From: Candidatus Iainarchaeum sp. | GTDB lineage: Archaea > Iainarchaeota > Iainarchaeia > Iainarchaeales > DTGL01 | Assembly: GCA_021163505.1 (NCBI GenBank) | Contig: JAGGVE010000018.1 | Coordinates: 1-37,727 of the forward strand | Direction of reading: 5' to 3' | DNA: 37,727 nucleotides | Part shown: piece by piece, positions 31,435 to 37,727 of the stretch | How the letters are laid out: every line of letters starts with the position of its first letter | Position numbering within the stretch: position 1 is the stretch's first letter | The notes under the pieces: model-generated | Database searches by the model: none | Told to the model about the DNA's origin: nothing | What the model saw: the letters and a program-made list of their open reading frames with translations, nothing else | Made by a program: the position numbers and the translations under genes

Positions 31435-31926
31435 TTAATGTTCTGTAATGCCCGCAATGCCTGCTCTTTTGAAGATATCGTACTTTGTTACCTCTTCTTG
31501 CCGCTTTATCACATCCTTCGCATACCTATCCGAAAATTCTTTCGGATAAATCTTTTTCAGATTCTTCGGTTCTATCTTTAGGCTGATCAACATCTTTTCA
31601 TGGAATGCTGTTAGCAAATCCATATGCTGTGTTGTTAAGCTGTAAATATCAATAACCCCGTGCTTTGCTTTAAATGCATTCAACACAATTTCAAAAGCAT
31701 CGTTGCCTTCAATGGTTACGCCATACTTCATAAATTCGTAGCCAGCCCCAATAATTGCGCCATTCCTAAAAAGCATTGCGCCTTCTTCGATTCCATCATA
31801 ACCATTTATAGTTACCACAATATAACCAGTGAACTGCTTTTTCATAAGTTCTAGTATTGTATTTAACATATCAGCGTTGGCGGTCTTTAAGCTCTGCTGA
31901 AGTGGTACACCGAGGGGCAAATCCAT
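31435..31926 (-). CDS. DUF2226-like archaeal protein
   Basis: Protein of 163 residues resembling the N-terminal region of DUF2226 proteins: DLPLGVPLQQSLKTANADMLNTILELMKKQFTGYIVVTING with the EEGAMLFRNGAIIGAGYEF motif, like the PATAN/DUF4388 response domains of bacterial regulators. The rest (VLNAFKAKHGVIDIYSLT, IEPKNLKKIYPKEF) is unassigned. GAGTGATTTTA precedes the ATG and a TTTTTAAAG box lies about 35 nt upstream. It sits between the tRNA-Ala region and minD, with about 100 nt before minD. Function unknown, possibly regulatory. Confidence 0.6.
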   Translation of the reverse strand: MDLPLGVPLQQSLKTANADMLNTILELMKKQFTGYIVVTINGYDGIEEGAMLFRNGAIIGAGYEFMKYGVTIEGNDAFEIVLNAFKAKHGVIDIYSLTTQHMDLLTAFHEKMLISLKIEPKNLKKIYPKEFSDRYAKDVIKRQEEVTKYDIFKRAGIAGITEH

Positions 31927-32077
31927 TTAAAATCACTCATATAATTAAGTAACTTCCTTTAAAAAGCTTAATTTTTATCGCTCACCACGCTCTTCAGGCA
32001 CCAAACAGTTATTTAACCAAAACCTTTTCTATATAAAGTTGTTGATGTTATTATTCTTTTCTTTAGAGGGAGAAAGA

Positions 32078-32089
32078 AATATAAATATT
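32078..32089 (+). promoter_or_regulatory. TATA box of tRNA-Ala
   Basis: AATATAAATATT is centred about 28 nt before the first base of tRNA-Ala, the distance expected for transcription starting at or just before the mature 5' end. Confidence 0.55.
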
Positions 32090-32111
32090 CAATAGCTTTT
32101 TGATTTATTGA

Positions 32112-32183
32112 GGGCCGGTAGTGTAGTGGTAACACGCGTCCTTGGCATGGACGAGACCCTGGGTTCGAGTCCCAGCCGGTCCA
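32112..32183 (+). tRNA. tRNA-Ala (GGC)
   Basis: Acceptor GGGCCGG pairs with CCGGTCC and includes G3-U70, the alanine identity pair. The D-arm is GTGT-AGTGGTA-ACAC, the anticodon stem CGTCC-TTGGCAT-GGACG with anticodon GGC, the T-arm CTGGG-TTCGAGT-CCCAG, and A73 follows. CCA is not encoded. There is no intron. It is followed by TCTTTTTC, a likely terminator. Confidence 0.95.
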
Positions 32184-32194
32184 TCTTTTTCTTT
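32184..32194 (+). terminator. T-rich terminator after tRNA-Ala
   Basis: TCTTTTTCTTT directly follows the mature 3' end, fitting archaeal termination at U-tracts. Confidence 0.4.
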
Positions 32195-32245
32195 ATCACT
32201 AATGAAAATTAGTCAAAAGTTAAGGCTTTACTGCTTAATGAAAAA

Positions 32246-32258
32246 GTTTTTATAATAG
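32246..32258 (+). promoter_or_regulatory. TATA box of the coiled-coil gene, leaderless
   Basis: GTTTTTATAATAG is centred about 28 nt before the ATG at 32280 with no ribosome site between, predicting a leaderless mRNA. Confidence 0.5.
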
Positions 32259-32279
32259 AACTATATATTATTGATTTGA

Positions 32280-34457
32280 ATGCCGGATAAGAAAAGCATA
32301 ATCCTAGATTCCGTAAGGAAGCTCTTAGCTCTAGATCTGTCCGATGAGGAAATAATAAAGAATTTGAGAGATGTGGGCATACCGGAAAGCGAAGCTCGCG
32401 CAATTCTCGCTGAAGCTAAAGGTGAACGAAAGAAAAAGAAGGAAGAAGTGGTATTGCCAGAAAGTGAAGAAGATGTAATAAAAGCCCTAGAAAAAGGCCT
32501 GGAAGAAACTGAAGAAGAAACGGAAGAAGTGCAAAAAGAAACACCAAAAGCGAGGGAAATGTGGGAAAAAGCAGTGATGGAAACAGTAAACAAAAAGGTT
32601 AAAGAAATAGAAAGAATGAAAAGTGAAATTGAAAAGAAGATTGATGAAAAAGTAAAAGCTGGTTTAAAACAGGAGTATGAAAAGATAGATACCCTGCTTG
32701 ATTCTAAAACCGTTCTTTTAACCCAGAAAATAAACAGCGAATTAATGCAGAGACAAAAGGAAATAGATGATATGCTCAATAAACGCATCGAGGAGATAAA
32801 AAAAATAAACGAGGAAGTAAAAAGTGCAGCAAAGGATATTGAAAAAAGGCAAAAACAAGAAGAAGCTCTGCTTAAAGAAATCGATAGGATAAGCAAAAGA
32901 GTCAACAAGCTTAGAAAAAAGGTAGAGGAGACAACCGAAAGAAAAGTGGAGGACCTTACAGCAAATGTTGAGGGGAAAGCAGATGAGGCATTGAAAAGAA
33001 TCGAAGAGCTGTTGCAAAGCACTAATAAGGAGATGGAAGAAAATATTAGCAAGCTTAAAGAAGAGTTAAAAAGTACAGAAAATTTGTTTGAAAACAAAAT
33101 AAAAGAGGTGAGCGATGAGCAAGCTGAAAAATTGCGCAACGAAGCAGAGAAATTAAGAGCAAAAATGGAAGAAAGGTTAAACAGAGTTCTTGAGGAAAAG
33201 GTCGGCGAAACGGAGAAGCAGTTTAATGAAATACGAGAATCTCTATTGCAGGAAATAAAAGCATCAATACAACAATCACGCTCCGAAATAAACCAGTTCC
33301 TCACAAAAGCCCGGGAGGAAATAAAAAGGCTTGATAGTCGCGTGGTAAAAACTCTTGAGCTGGAATCTGAAGTTATTGAGGATATAATGGCTGAAGCGAA
33401 AAACAGAATAGAGAAATTGAAATTAGAGAGTCATGAAGAGCTTGAGAAAGAAATAGTAAAACAGATTAAGGAGCTCGAAGCATTGAGGAAGCAGGTAAGG
33501 CCTGAGCGCGTTGATGCTAAACTCGCAGAACTTGAAAGAATGAAGGAAAAAATTGGTGAGGAGATAGAGAAGAGGATTGAAGAAAAGGTTTGGGGAATCG
33601 AGAAACAGTATGCGAAGAAGATTGATTCCATGCTTGCTGAAATAGAGAAGAAAAGATCTGAATCTGAACAAAAGGTCGAAGAGGTAATTAAGAAAGCTGA
33701 TGAGAAAGCAAAAGAGCTTGAAAAGCTGGATGAAATTATAGATGAAAGGATGCTTGCACATATTGAAAGCGTTGAGAAGGAATATAAAGAAAAAGCCAAG
33801 GAGAGCGTACGGAGAGTTGAAGAAGTTAGAGCTAGGGTGGAAGATGAGCTCAAAGAAATTGAGAAGCTTAAGAATGAGTTGAATAAAACAAGGGCAAGGG
33901 TGATTGCGGAGAGCAGTGCAGCGATTGCAAGTCTCAAAGATGAAATACAAGGGCTTATAACAGAGCACGAGAAGCGTGCTGAGCAGCTTGCAAAGCAGGC
34001 TGAAGAGATAATAAAGAGGCGCGATCTGTTACTGAAAGGCCTTGAACCATATACTACGATGGATCTAAACAGAATAAGGCAGGCTGTAATAAAGGCTTCT
34101 ACAAAAGATCTGGAAAAGCTAATGAGTATAAAGAAGGCAGAGTTCACAAAAGACCTTGAAACCCTTAAAGAACAGCTTGAGAAGGGCATAGTGGGTAGTG
34201 TGGAACTTGAAAAGATAAAACATGAGGTGGAAACAATATCTGCATTTAGAGATCAGTTCATAAAGATATTGGATAAAAATATAGAGAATTTCAATGAAAA
34301 AATACAAAAGTTCAACGAAACAATAAAGATGATGGAAGACCAGTACAAGGAAAGAATAAAGCTAATTGACGCAAAGATTGCTGAACTTGACAGGTTTGAG
34401 AAGAACTTTGCCAGAGTAATAGGGCTCAGCTTAGATAAACTTATTGAAAAGAAATAG
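32280..34457 (+). CDS. Large coiled-coil protein, unknown function
   Basis: Protein of 725 residues that is almost entirely predicted coiled coil, dominated by Glu, Lys, Arg, Ile and Leu. The first 45 residues form a small UBA/CUE-like helical module (LDLSDEEIIKNLRDVGIPESEARAILAEAK), followed by an acidic/basic linker and unbroken heptad-like sequence from about residue 95 to 700 (for instance KVKEIERMKSEIEKKIDEKV, EVIKKADEKAKELEKLDEII). No P-loop, hinge, Zn-hook or transmembrane helix is visible, so it is not SMC or Rad50. A rod-like structural or scaffold role in cytoskeleton, cell division or chromosome organisation is conceivable but unproven. The long minus-strand ORFs across it are composition shadows. 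Confidence 0.85.
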   Translation: MPDKKSIILDSVRKLLALDLSDEEIIKNLRDVGIPESEARAILAEAKGERKKKKEEVVLPESEEDVIKALEKGLEETEEETEEVQKETPKAREMWEKAVMETVNKKVKEIERMKSEIEKKIDEKVKAGLKQEYEKIDTLLDSKTVLLTQKINSELMQRQKEIDDMLNKRIEEIKKINEEVKSAAKDIEKRQKQEEALLKEIDRISKRVNKLRKKVEETTERKVEDLTANVEGKADEALKRIEELLQSTNKEMEENISKLKEELKSTENLFENKIKEVSDEQAEKLRNEAEKLRAKMEERLNRVLEEKVGETEKQFNEIRESLLQEIKASIQQSRSEINQFLTKAREEIKRLDSRVVKTLELESEVIEDIMAEAKNRIEKLKLESHEELEKEIVKQIKELEALRKQVRPERVDAKLAELERMKEKIGEEIEKRIEEKVWGIEKQYAKKIDSMLAEIEKKRSESEQKVEEVIKKADEKAKELEKLDEIIDERMLAHIESVEKEYKEKAKESVRRVEEVRARVEDELKEIEKLKNELNKTRARVIAESSAAIASLKDEIQGLITEHEKRAEQLAKQAEEIIKRRDLLLKGLEPYTTMDLNRIRQAVIKASTKDLEKLMSIKKAEFTKDLETLKEQLEKGIVGSVELEKIKHEVETISAFRDQFIKILDKNIENFNEKIQKFNETIKMMEDQYKERIKLIDAKIAELDRFEKNFARVIGLSLDKLIEKK

Positions 34458-34473
34458 AAAATACTATTTCTAA

Positions 34474-34546
34474 TGGGCCCGGGCGGAATCGAACCGCCGA
34501 CCTCCTCCGTGTCAGGGAGGTGTCCTAACCACTAGACCACGAGCCC
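34474..34546 (-). tRNA. tRNA-Val (GAC)
   Basis: Acceptor GGGCTCG pairs with CGGGCCC and A73 follows. The D-arm is GTCT-AGTGGTTA-GGAC, the anticodon stem CCTCC-CTGACAC-GGAGG with anticodon GAC, and the T-arm GGCGG-TTCGATT-CCGCC. CCA is not encoded and there is no intron. A TATA-like CTTTTTAATTTATT lies about 30 nt upstream. It converges with the coiled-coil gene, 16 bases between ends. Confidence 0.95.
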
Positions 34547-34592
34547 TTATAGAAAAATAATCTGTACAATAAATTAAAAAGCTGTTAGTTTT

Positions 34593-35654
34593 TCAGTTTG
34601 GATGTCTAGCATCTGAAGTAAGTGAGTTTAGCAATTTTCCCAGCTTTTCAGGAGTTGAGATCACATCTAGAGCCAAAATTCCAAACCTCTTCTCGACATT
34701 CTTTATAACCTTCAATAATTTTTTTCTTTCACAACCAAAACCATTTATTACTAATGCAGCAACTTGGGCGTTTATGGAATGTTTTATAAGCTCAAGGTGC
34801 GGAGCTATTTCCGCTATGTTGCTCCACTTTGAGCACAAAACAACCTTCTGGGGTTTTGACCCAAGCAAAATCTGCCATGCGACTATTGCGCCTGCTCTTG
34901 CTTTTTCAACATCTGTTGCGTTTGCTCTCAATCCTGTTTGATTGCCAACCAAAATAATATCTGGCTTCTCTTCCAGTTCGATCTTTTTAATAGCTCCAAA
35001 TATTGCATGAGCCCCGCGCATTGTAGGCAAAACCTCAGGCACAACCTGCTCATCTGCGCCCACAAAAACAGAGCATGGCTCTGTACCTAAAACACCAACC
35101 TTCAGCCCTTTCCTTTCCAATAAACTACGCACTGTGAGCATTGCGGTCATCTTTCCAGAGTTCATTGAAGTGCCTGTAAAGGTAACAACTCGGGTTTTTA
35201 TACCTTCTTTCTCTGCCAAAAGAGCGTAATTTTTGTATTTTTCAAAAGCATTTGGTTGCGAGGCTTCAATGAATTTTACTCCAGATTTTTCCGCAAGCTT
35301 CTTGAGCTTAGCGGTTTTCTCACCGTAAAATATCTTGCTCATTGTGTATATATCTAAGCCGGCTTTTATTGCCTCCATAATGTGCTCCTTCCATTCCTTC
35401 ACATTGGATTCTTTTGTAAAGTAGAGACCTTCACCTGTTGTAACGAGCATATCCGCATCTTTTGCATGTGTTTTGAGAAGCTCTGTAAAATTTCCAGAAA
35501 TCTTTAAGCCAAGTTTGCCAATACCTAAAAAAGAACCTGCATCAACACCCTGCAACTCTTTTCGCTCATCATAGATTCCTAGAATTTTTATATTTCTGCC
35601 AAATCTGAGCATCGCATGTGCATTTTGATCAAAGTGATGAATTAATATTTTCAT
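34593..35654 (-). CDS. DUF1611 family protein (D-glutamate N-acetyltransferase DgcN-like)
   Basis: Protein of 353 residues with a Rossmann-like N-terminal part and a P-loop-like domain. VVTFTGTSMNSGKMTAML matches the DUF1611 signature (GTDxxVGKxT), followed by GLKVGVLGTEPCSVFVGADEQVVP and DIILVGNQTGLRANATD. Bacterial homologue DgcN has been described as a D-glutamate N-acetyltransferase acting with the enolase-family protein DgcA; no partner lies here, so the substrate is uncertain. The ATG at 35654 (MKILIHHFDQNAH) is preferred to the track's 35669, which adds MNEFF. No strong ribosome site is visible. It follows the basic coiled-coil gene on the same strand. Confidence 0.78.
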   Translation of the reverse strand: MKILIHHFDQNAHAMLRFGRNIKILGIYDERKELQGVDAGSFLGIGKLGLKISGNFTELLKTHAKDADMLVTTGEGLYFTKESNVKEWKEHIMEAIKAGLDIYTMSKIFYGEKTAKLKKLAEKSGVKFIEASQPNAFEKYKNYALLAEKEGIKTRVVTFTGTSMNSGKMTAMLTVRSLLERKGLKVGVLGTEPCSVFVGADEQVVPEVLPTMRGAHAIFGAIKKIELEEKPDIILVGNQTGLRANATDVEKARAGAIVAWQILLGSKPQKVVLCSKWSNIAEIAPHLELIKHSINAQVAALVINGFGCERKKLLKVIKNVEKRFGILALDVISTPEKLGKLLNSLTSDARHPN

Positions 35655-35690
35655 AAAAAACTCATTCAAAGTTAGAAAAATTTTAATTTA

Positions 35691-36068
35691 TCATCCCTTA
35701 TGCTTTTCCATTTCCGCGAGCACTTCCTTAAGGATGCCTTCTCTTTTCGCAATCGTTAAGTGCCTTTTGCGCAAATTAACAACTTGTTTATATGCTTCGT
35801 TATAGCCTTTAAGCAGCTTTCTTTCCTCTTCAAGTTTTTTTCTTAGCCGCTCAGCTTTTTTATGCTCTTTCCTTTGCTCTAATATTCTTATTTTTGCATT
35901 TAGGCTTCTCACCTTTCTACGCTGCTCAACGAGCTTTCTGTACCATATAACGCGCTCACTTTCAGCCCGCATTATTATATTGGCGTAGAAAGGCACAACA
36001 AAGTGTGCAACGCGTTCAGCCATAAGGGCTTTTTTCCTTTTTCTTCTTTGTGGTTTTTTAGCTGGCAT
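35691..36068 (-). CDS. Small basic coiled-coil protein, unknown
   Basis: Protein of 125 residues, unrecognised. It begins with a very basic stretch (MPAKKPQRRKRKKALMAERV), then a short hydrophobic segment (AHFVVPFYANIIM) that is too short for a membrane helix, and a long Lys/Arg/Glu helix (AKIRILEQRKEHKKAERLRKKLEEERKLL) with heptad character. Nucleic-acid or ribosome binding is suggested by charge only. GTGATACCT precedes the ATG at 36068; the track's start at 36089 adds MHFLVIP. It follows the tRNA thiolase by about 30 nt on the same strand and probably shares its transcript. Confidence 0.6.
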   Translation of the reverse strand: MPAKKPQRRKRKKALMAERVAHFVVPFYANIIMRAESERVIWYRKLVEQRRKVRSLNAKIRILEQRKEHKKAERLRKKLEEERKLLKGYNEAYKQVVNLRKRHLTIAKREGILKEVLAEMEKHKG

Positions 36069-36099
36069 AGGTATCACTAAAAAATGCATTTTATACTTT

Positions 36100-37098
36100 T
36101 TATAATTTTCGCAATAATGCTAACTTCCTGCAGGTATCGCACAGCTTGCCTGTAGTTGGTTCAGAGCAGCGCGAGCATTCGTTCAAAGTAAGTTCTGCAA
36201 AGCTCTTGTTTTTTAGCAGAACTGGTTTTATCTGCATGTAAAAATTCCATAGCGAAAACTTTGTTCCAGGATACTGCTCCTCAAGCGAATCAATGATTCT
36301 GCGATATGCATTTCTTTTTGCTTCAGAGCGAAAAGGGCAGCAATAGTCAGAATAATGTTCTATTCCAACAAAATCAGCATAAAGTATTATTTCATTTTCA
36401 GGAATTTCGCAGAGTGGTTTTACGCGCTGCACAAACTGTTTGAAACTTTTAACTCCGCTTATAGGGCCGCAGCGCAAAAACCTTGCCAAATCATTATCGC
36501 AAGCGTTCATCAGAATGCTCTGCAACTCATCATCCAGGTTGTGGCCTGTGATAAGCTTATCTGCATGCAGGCGCTTCGCATAGCGGTTCATAACTGTTCT
36601 GCGCAAAGTGCCGCAAAATGCGCATGGTGACCCTAAATTAATAGCAGATTTTTTCATCTTTTTATATATAGTGCTCATTGTGAAGCCGAATTCATCCTTG
36701 AACTTTACAAGCTTATAAGGGATTTCCCAAGCGCGGCAATTCTTTACCGCAAGTTTCAGCGCTCTATCTCTGTAGCCTTTTATACCCTCATCTATGAGCA
36801 ATGCGACTATCTTGTTGGAATTGCGGAAGAATTTATTCGTTAGGTAAAGTGCTGTTAATGAATCCTTGCCACCGCTAACGGCCACAACAAGCTTTTCGTT
36901 GCGCTTTATAAGCGAATAGCGCCTAACTGTTTTTCTAAAGCGCTTTTCTATGAGCTCAACAAAGTGTTTTTCGCAGAACTTTTGCGGCCCGTATGGAAGC
37001 AACACTTTTGCTTGCCTGCTGCACTTTAGGCATTTATCGTGCTTTTTTAGGCCCTGTTTTAATGTGCCTGTGGCTTCCAGCTTTGCTTCGCAGCCCAT
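36100..37098 (-). CDS. TtuA/Ncs6-type tRNA 2-thiolation ATPase
   Basis: PP-loop ATPase of 332 residues that adenylates and thiolates tRNA uridine 34 or 54. The N-terminal zinc finger is KCLKCSRQAKVLL with FCEKHF; the PP-loop VVAVSGGKDSLTALYL is near residue 72; then SPCAFCGTLRR supplies catalytic Cys that can hold an iron-sulphur cluster, followed by ADKLITGHNLDDELQSILMN, and a C-terminal zinc finger (CSRCSEPTTGKLCDTC). The extra N-terminal 22 residues (MGCEAKLEATGTLKQGLKKH) are unusual; AAAGGTTTTGGT before the ATG at 37098 supports this start. It is divergent from rpl15e. Ncs6 (U34) or TtuA (U54) cannot be told apart with confidence. Confidence 0.93.
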   Translation of the reverse strand: MGCEAKLEATGTLKQGLKKHDKCLKCSRQAKVLLPYGPQKFCEKHFVELIEKRFRKTVRRYSLIKRNEKLVVAVSGGKDSLTALYLTNKFFRNSNKIVALLIDEGIKGYRDRALKLAVKNCRAWEIPYKLVKFKDEFGFTMSTIYKKMKKSAINLGSPCAFCGTLRRTVMNRYAKRLHADKLITGHNLDDELQSILMNACDNDLARFLRCGPISGVKSFKQFVQRVKPLCEIPENEIILYADFVGIEHYSDYCCPFRSEAKRNAYRRIIDSLEEQYPGTKFSLWNFYMQIKPVLLKNKSFAELTLNECSRCSEPTTGKLCDTCRKLALLRKL

Positions 37099-37183
37099 AC
37101 CAAAACCTTTAAATTCATTCCCTAACAGAAATAATTAAATTAAGAATAAAATCCCTTCTTTTTACTACATTTTGGTGGGTGAA

Positions 37184-37727
37184 TTGAGCGCAACTAAATG
37201 CATTGCGGAAACACTGCAAAAGGAATATAAGGGCGAAAAAGGAGCATATAACTACAAGAAGCTCTATAAGGATAAGCTAGTGGAATATAGAAAAAGTGAG
37301 CTTGCTGTGGTACGCTTAGAAAAACCATCAAACCTACCAAGAGCAAGAGCGTTAGGTTACAAAGCGAAGAAGGGCTTTGTAGTGGTAAGGGTTCGCGTGC
37401 GTAAAGGCAGCGGTGCTCACAAGAGGCCAAGAGCAGGACGCAGGCCGAAACGCATGGGAATAAAGAAGCTTACAAGGAATATAAGTATTCAGCGCATCGC
37501 TGAGCAGAGAGCAAGCAGAAAATATCCAAACTGCGAGGTGCTAAATTCATACTGGGTTGGCGAAGACGGCAAACACGAATACTATGAAGTGATATTGGTT
37601 GATAGGAGCGCGCCGGAAATAAAGGCAGATAAAGATATTGGCTGGATTTGTAGCAGCAAGCACAAAGGCAGAGCAGAGCGTGGCCTGACTTCTGCAGCGA
37701 AGAAAGCAAGGAAGGGCAAGAAAAAGA
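37184..37727 (+). CDS. rpl15e: 50S ribosomal protein L15e (cut by window edge)
   Basis: Missing from the ORF track because it lacks a stop in the window. Translation from the TTG at 37184 gives SATKCIAETLQKEYKGEKG, then KLVEYRKSELAVVRLEKPSNLPRARALGYKAKKGFVVVRVRVRKG, RPRAGRRPKRMGIKKLTRNISIQRIAEQRASRKYPNCEVLNSYWVGEDGKHEYYEVILVD and HKGRAERGLTSAAKKARKGKKK. This is ribosomal protein L15e, about 181 of the usual 190 or so residues. Family members run from the large-subunit core. GGTGGGTGAA lies directly before the TTG, like other TTG starts here. It is divergently arranged with the tRNA thiolase gene. The minus-strand ORFs here are shadows. Confidence 0.96.
   Translation, partial: MSATKCIAETLQKEYKGEKGAYNYKKLYKDKLVEYRKSELAVVRLEKPSNLPRARALGYKAKKGFVVVRVRVRKGSGAHKRPRAGRRPKRMGIKKLTRNISIQRIAEQRASRKYPNCEVLNSYWVGEDGKHEYYEVILVDRSAPEIKADKDIGWICSSKHKGRAERGLTSAAKKARKGKKK

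Noticed and set aside
32112-32183. tRNA-Gly (GCC)
   Set aside because: The loop reads TTGGCAT, so the anticodon is GGC, and G3-U70 identifies alanine.
32261-33304. 347-aa minus-strand ORF rich in Ser/Phe/Leu
   Set aside because: Mirror image of the GAA/AAA-rich coiled-coil gene; composition is an artefact of the opposite strand. The same applies to 33423-33968 and 33431-34189.
34474-34546. tRNA-Asp (GTC)
   Set aside because: The gene is on the minus strand; its loop is CTGACAC, anticodon GAC (valine).
37194-37709. Two minus-strand ORFs at the right edge
   Set aside because: They lie opposite rpl15e, which is clearly coding on the plus strand.

Overview
The window is a stretch of archaeal chromosome. 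The evidence is a core set of archaeal information genes: Cdc48/VAT, archaeal topoisomerase I, Nre repair protein, RfcS, MCM, aIF5A, an LSm protein, L15e and a TtuA/Ncs6-type tRNA thiolase. Lrp-type regulators, class III (archaellin-type) signal peptides, a BHB-type tRNA intron and TATA boxes about 25 nt upstream of starts add support. The base composition is AT-rich. Small genes, short gaps, bacterial-type ThrRS and MetRS, a LemA-HtpX pair and many lineage-specific membrane or coiled-coil proteins suggest a DPANN-like lineage such as Diapherotrites or Micrarchaeota. That placement is inference; no 16S gene is present. Starts are of two kinds: leaderless starts with a TATA box about 25 nt upstream (antiporter, nre, thrS, mcm, the 725-aa coiled-coil protein), and starts with a GGTG/GGAGGTG ribosome site 4-7 nt upstream, often using TTG or GTG.

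Layout. 1-2.9 kb (minus): truncated cdc48, a protein holding only the NFACT coiled coil and NFACT-R part, an Lrp-like regulator, a structured GC-rich intergenic element and a lipoprotein overlapping topA. 2.9-10.7 kb: topA, a CPA-type cation antiporter with an altered TM5 motif, a second Lrp regulator, a membrane protein, an archaeal MiaB-like methylthiotransferase and thrS. 10.8-13.7 kb: nre with a C-terminal PCNA-binding motif converging on rfcS, then a small membrane protein. 13.8-20.5 kb (plus): a complete-looking type IV pilus operon with one secretion ATPase, two TadC/ArlJ-like membrane platforms, a prepilin peptidase and six small pilin-like proteins. 20.5-26.6 kb: mcm, thymidine kinase, metG, lemA and htpX. 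26.6-32 kb (minus): a basic helical protein, tRNA-Ser(CGA) with a 144-nt intron, a site-2 protease, a DUF4013 protein, a 95-aa protein coupled to aIF5A, LSm, MinD and a DUF2226-like protein. 32-37.7 kb: tRNA-Ala(GGC), the 725-aa coiled-coil protein, tRNA-Val(GAC), a DUF1611 protein, a basic coiled-coil protein, the tRNA thiolase and a divergent rpl15e running off the edge.

Most striking points: aIF5A has Arg at the lysine position normally turned into hypusine; the NFACT protein lacks its N-terminal domain; the antiporter has Asn-Gln in place of the TM5 Asn-Asp pair; the pilus operon carries two adjacent small secreted proteins sharing a C-x-W-D-x6-C-V motif; tRNA-Ser has a large structured intron; and a possible new structured RNA lies at 1.92-2.01 kb. 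No CRISPR array, insertion sequence or phage gene was seen, and apart from the tRNA-Ser region no gap between genes exceeds about 300 bases.
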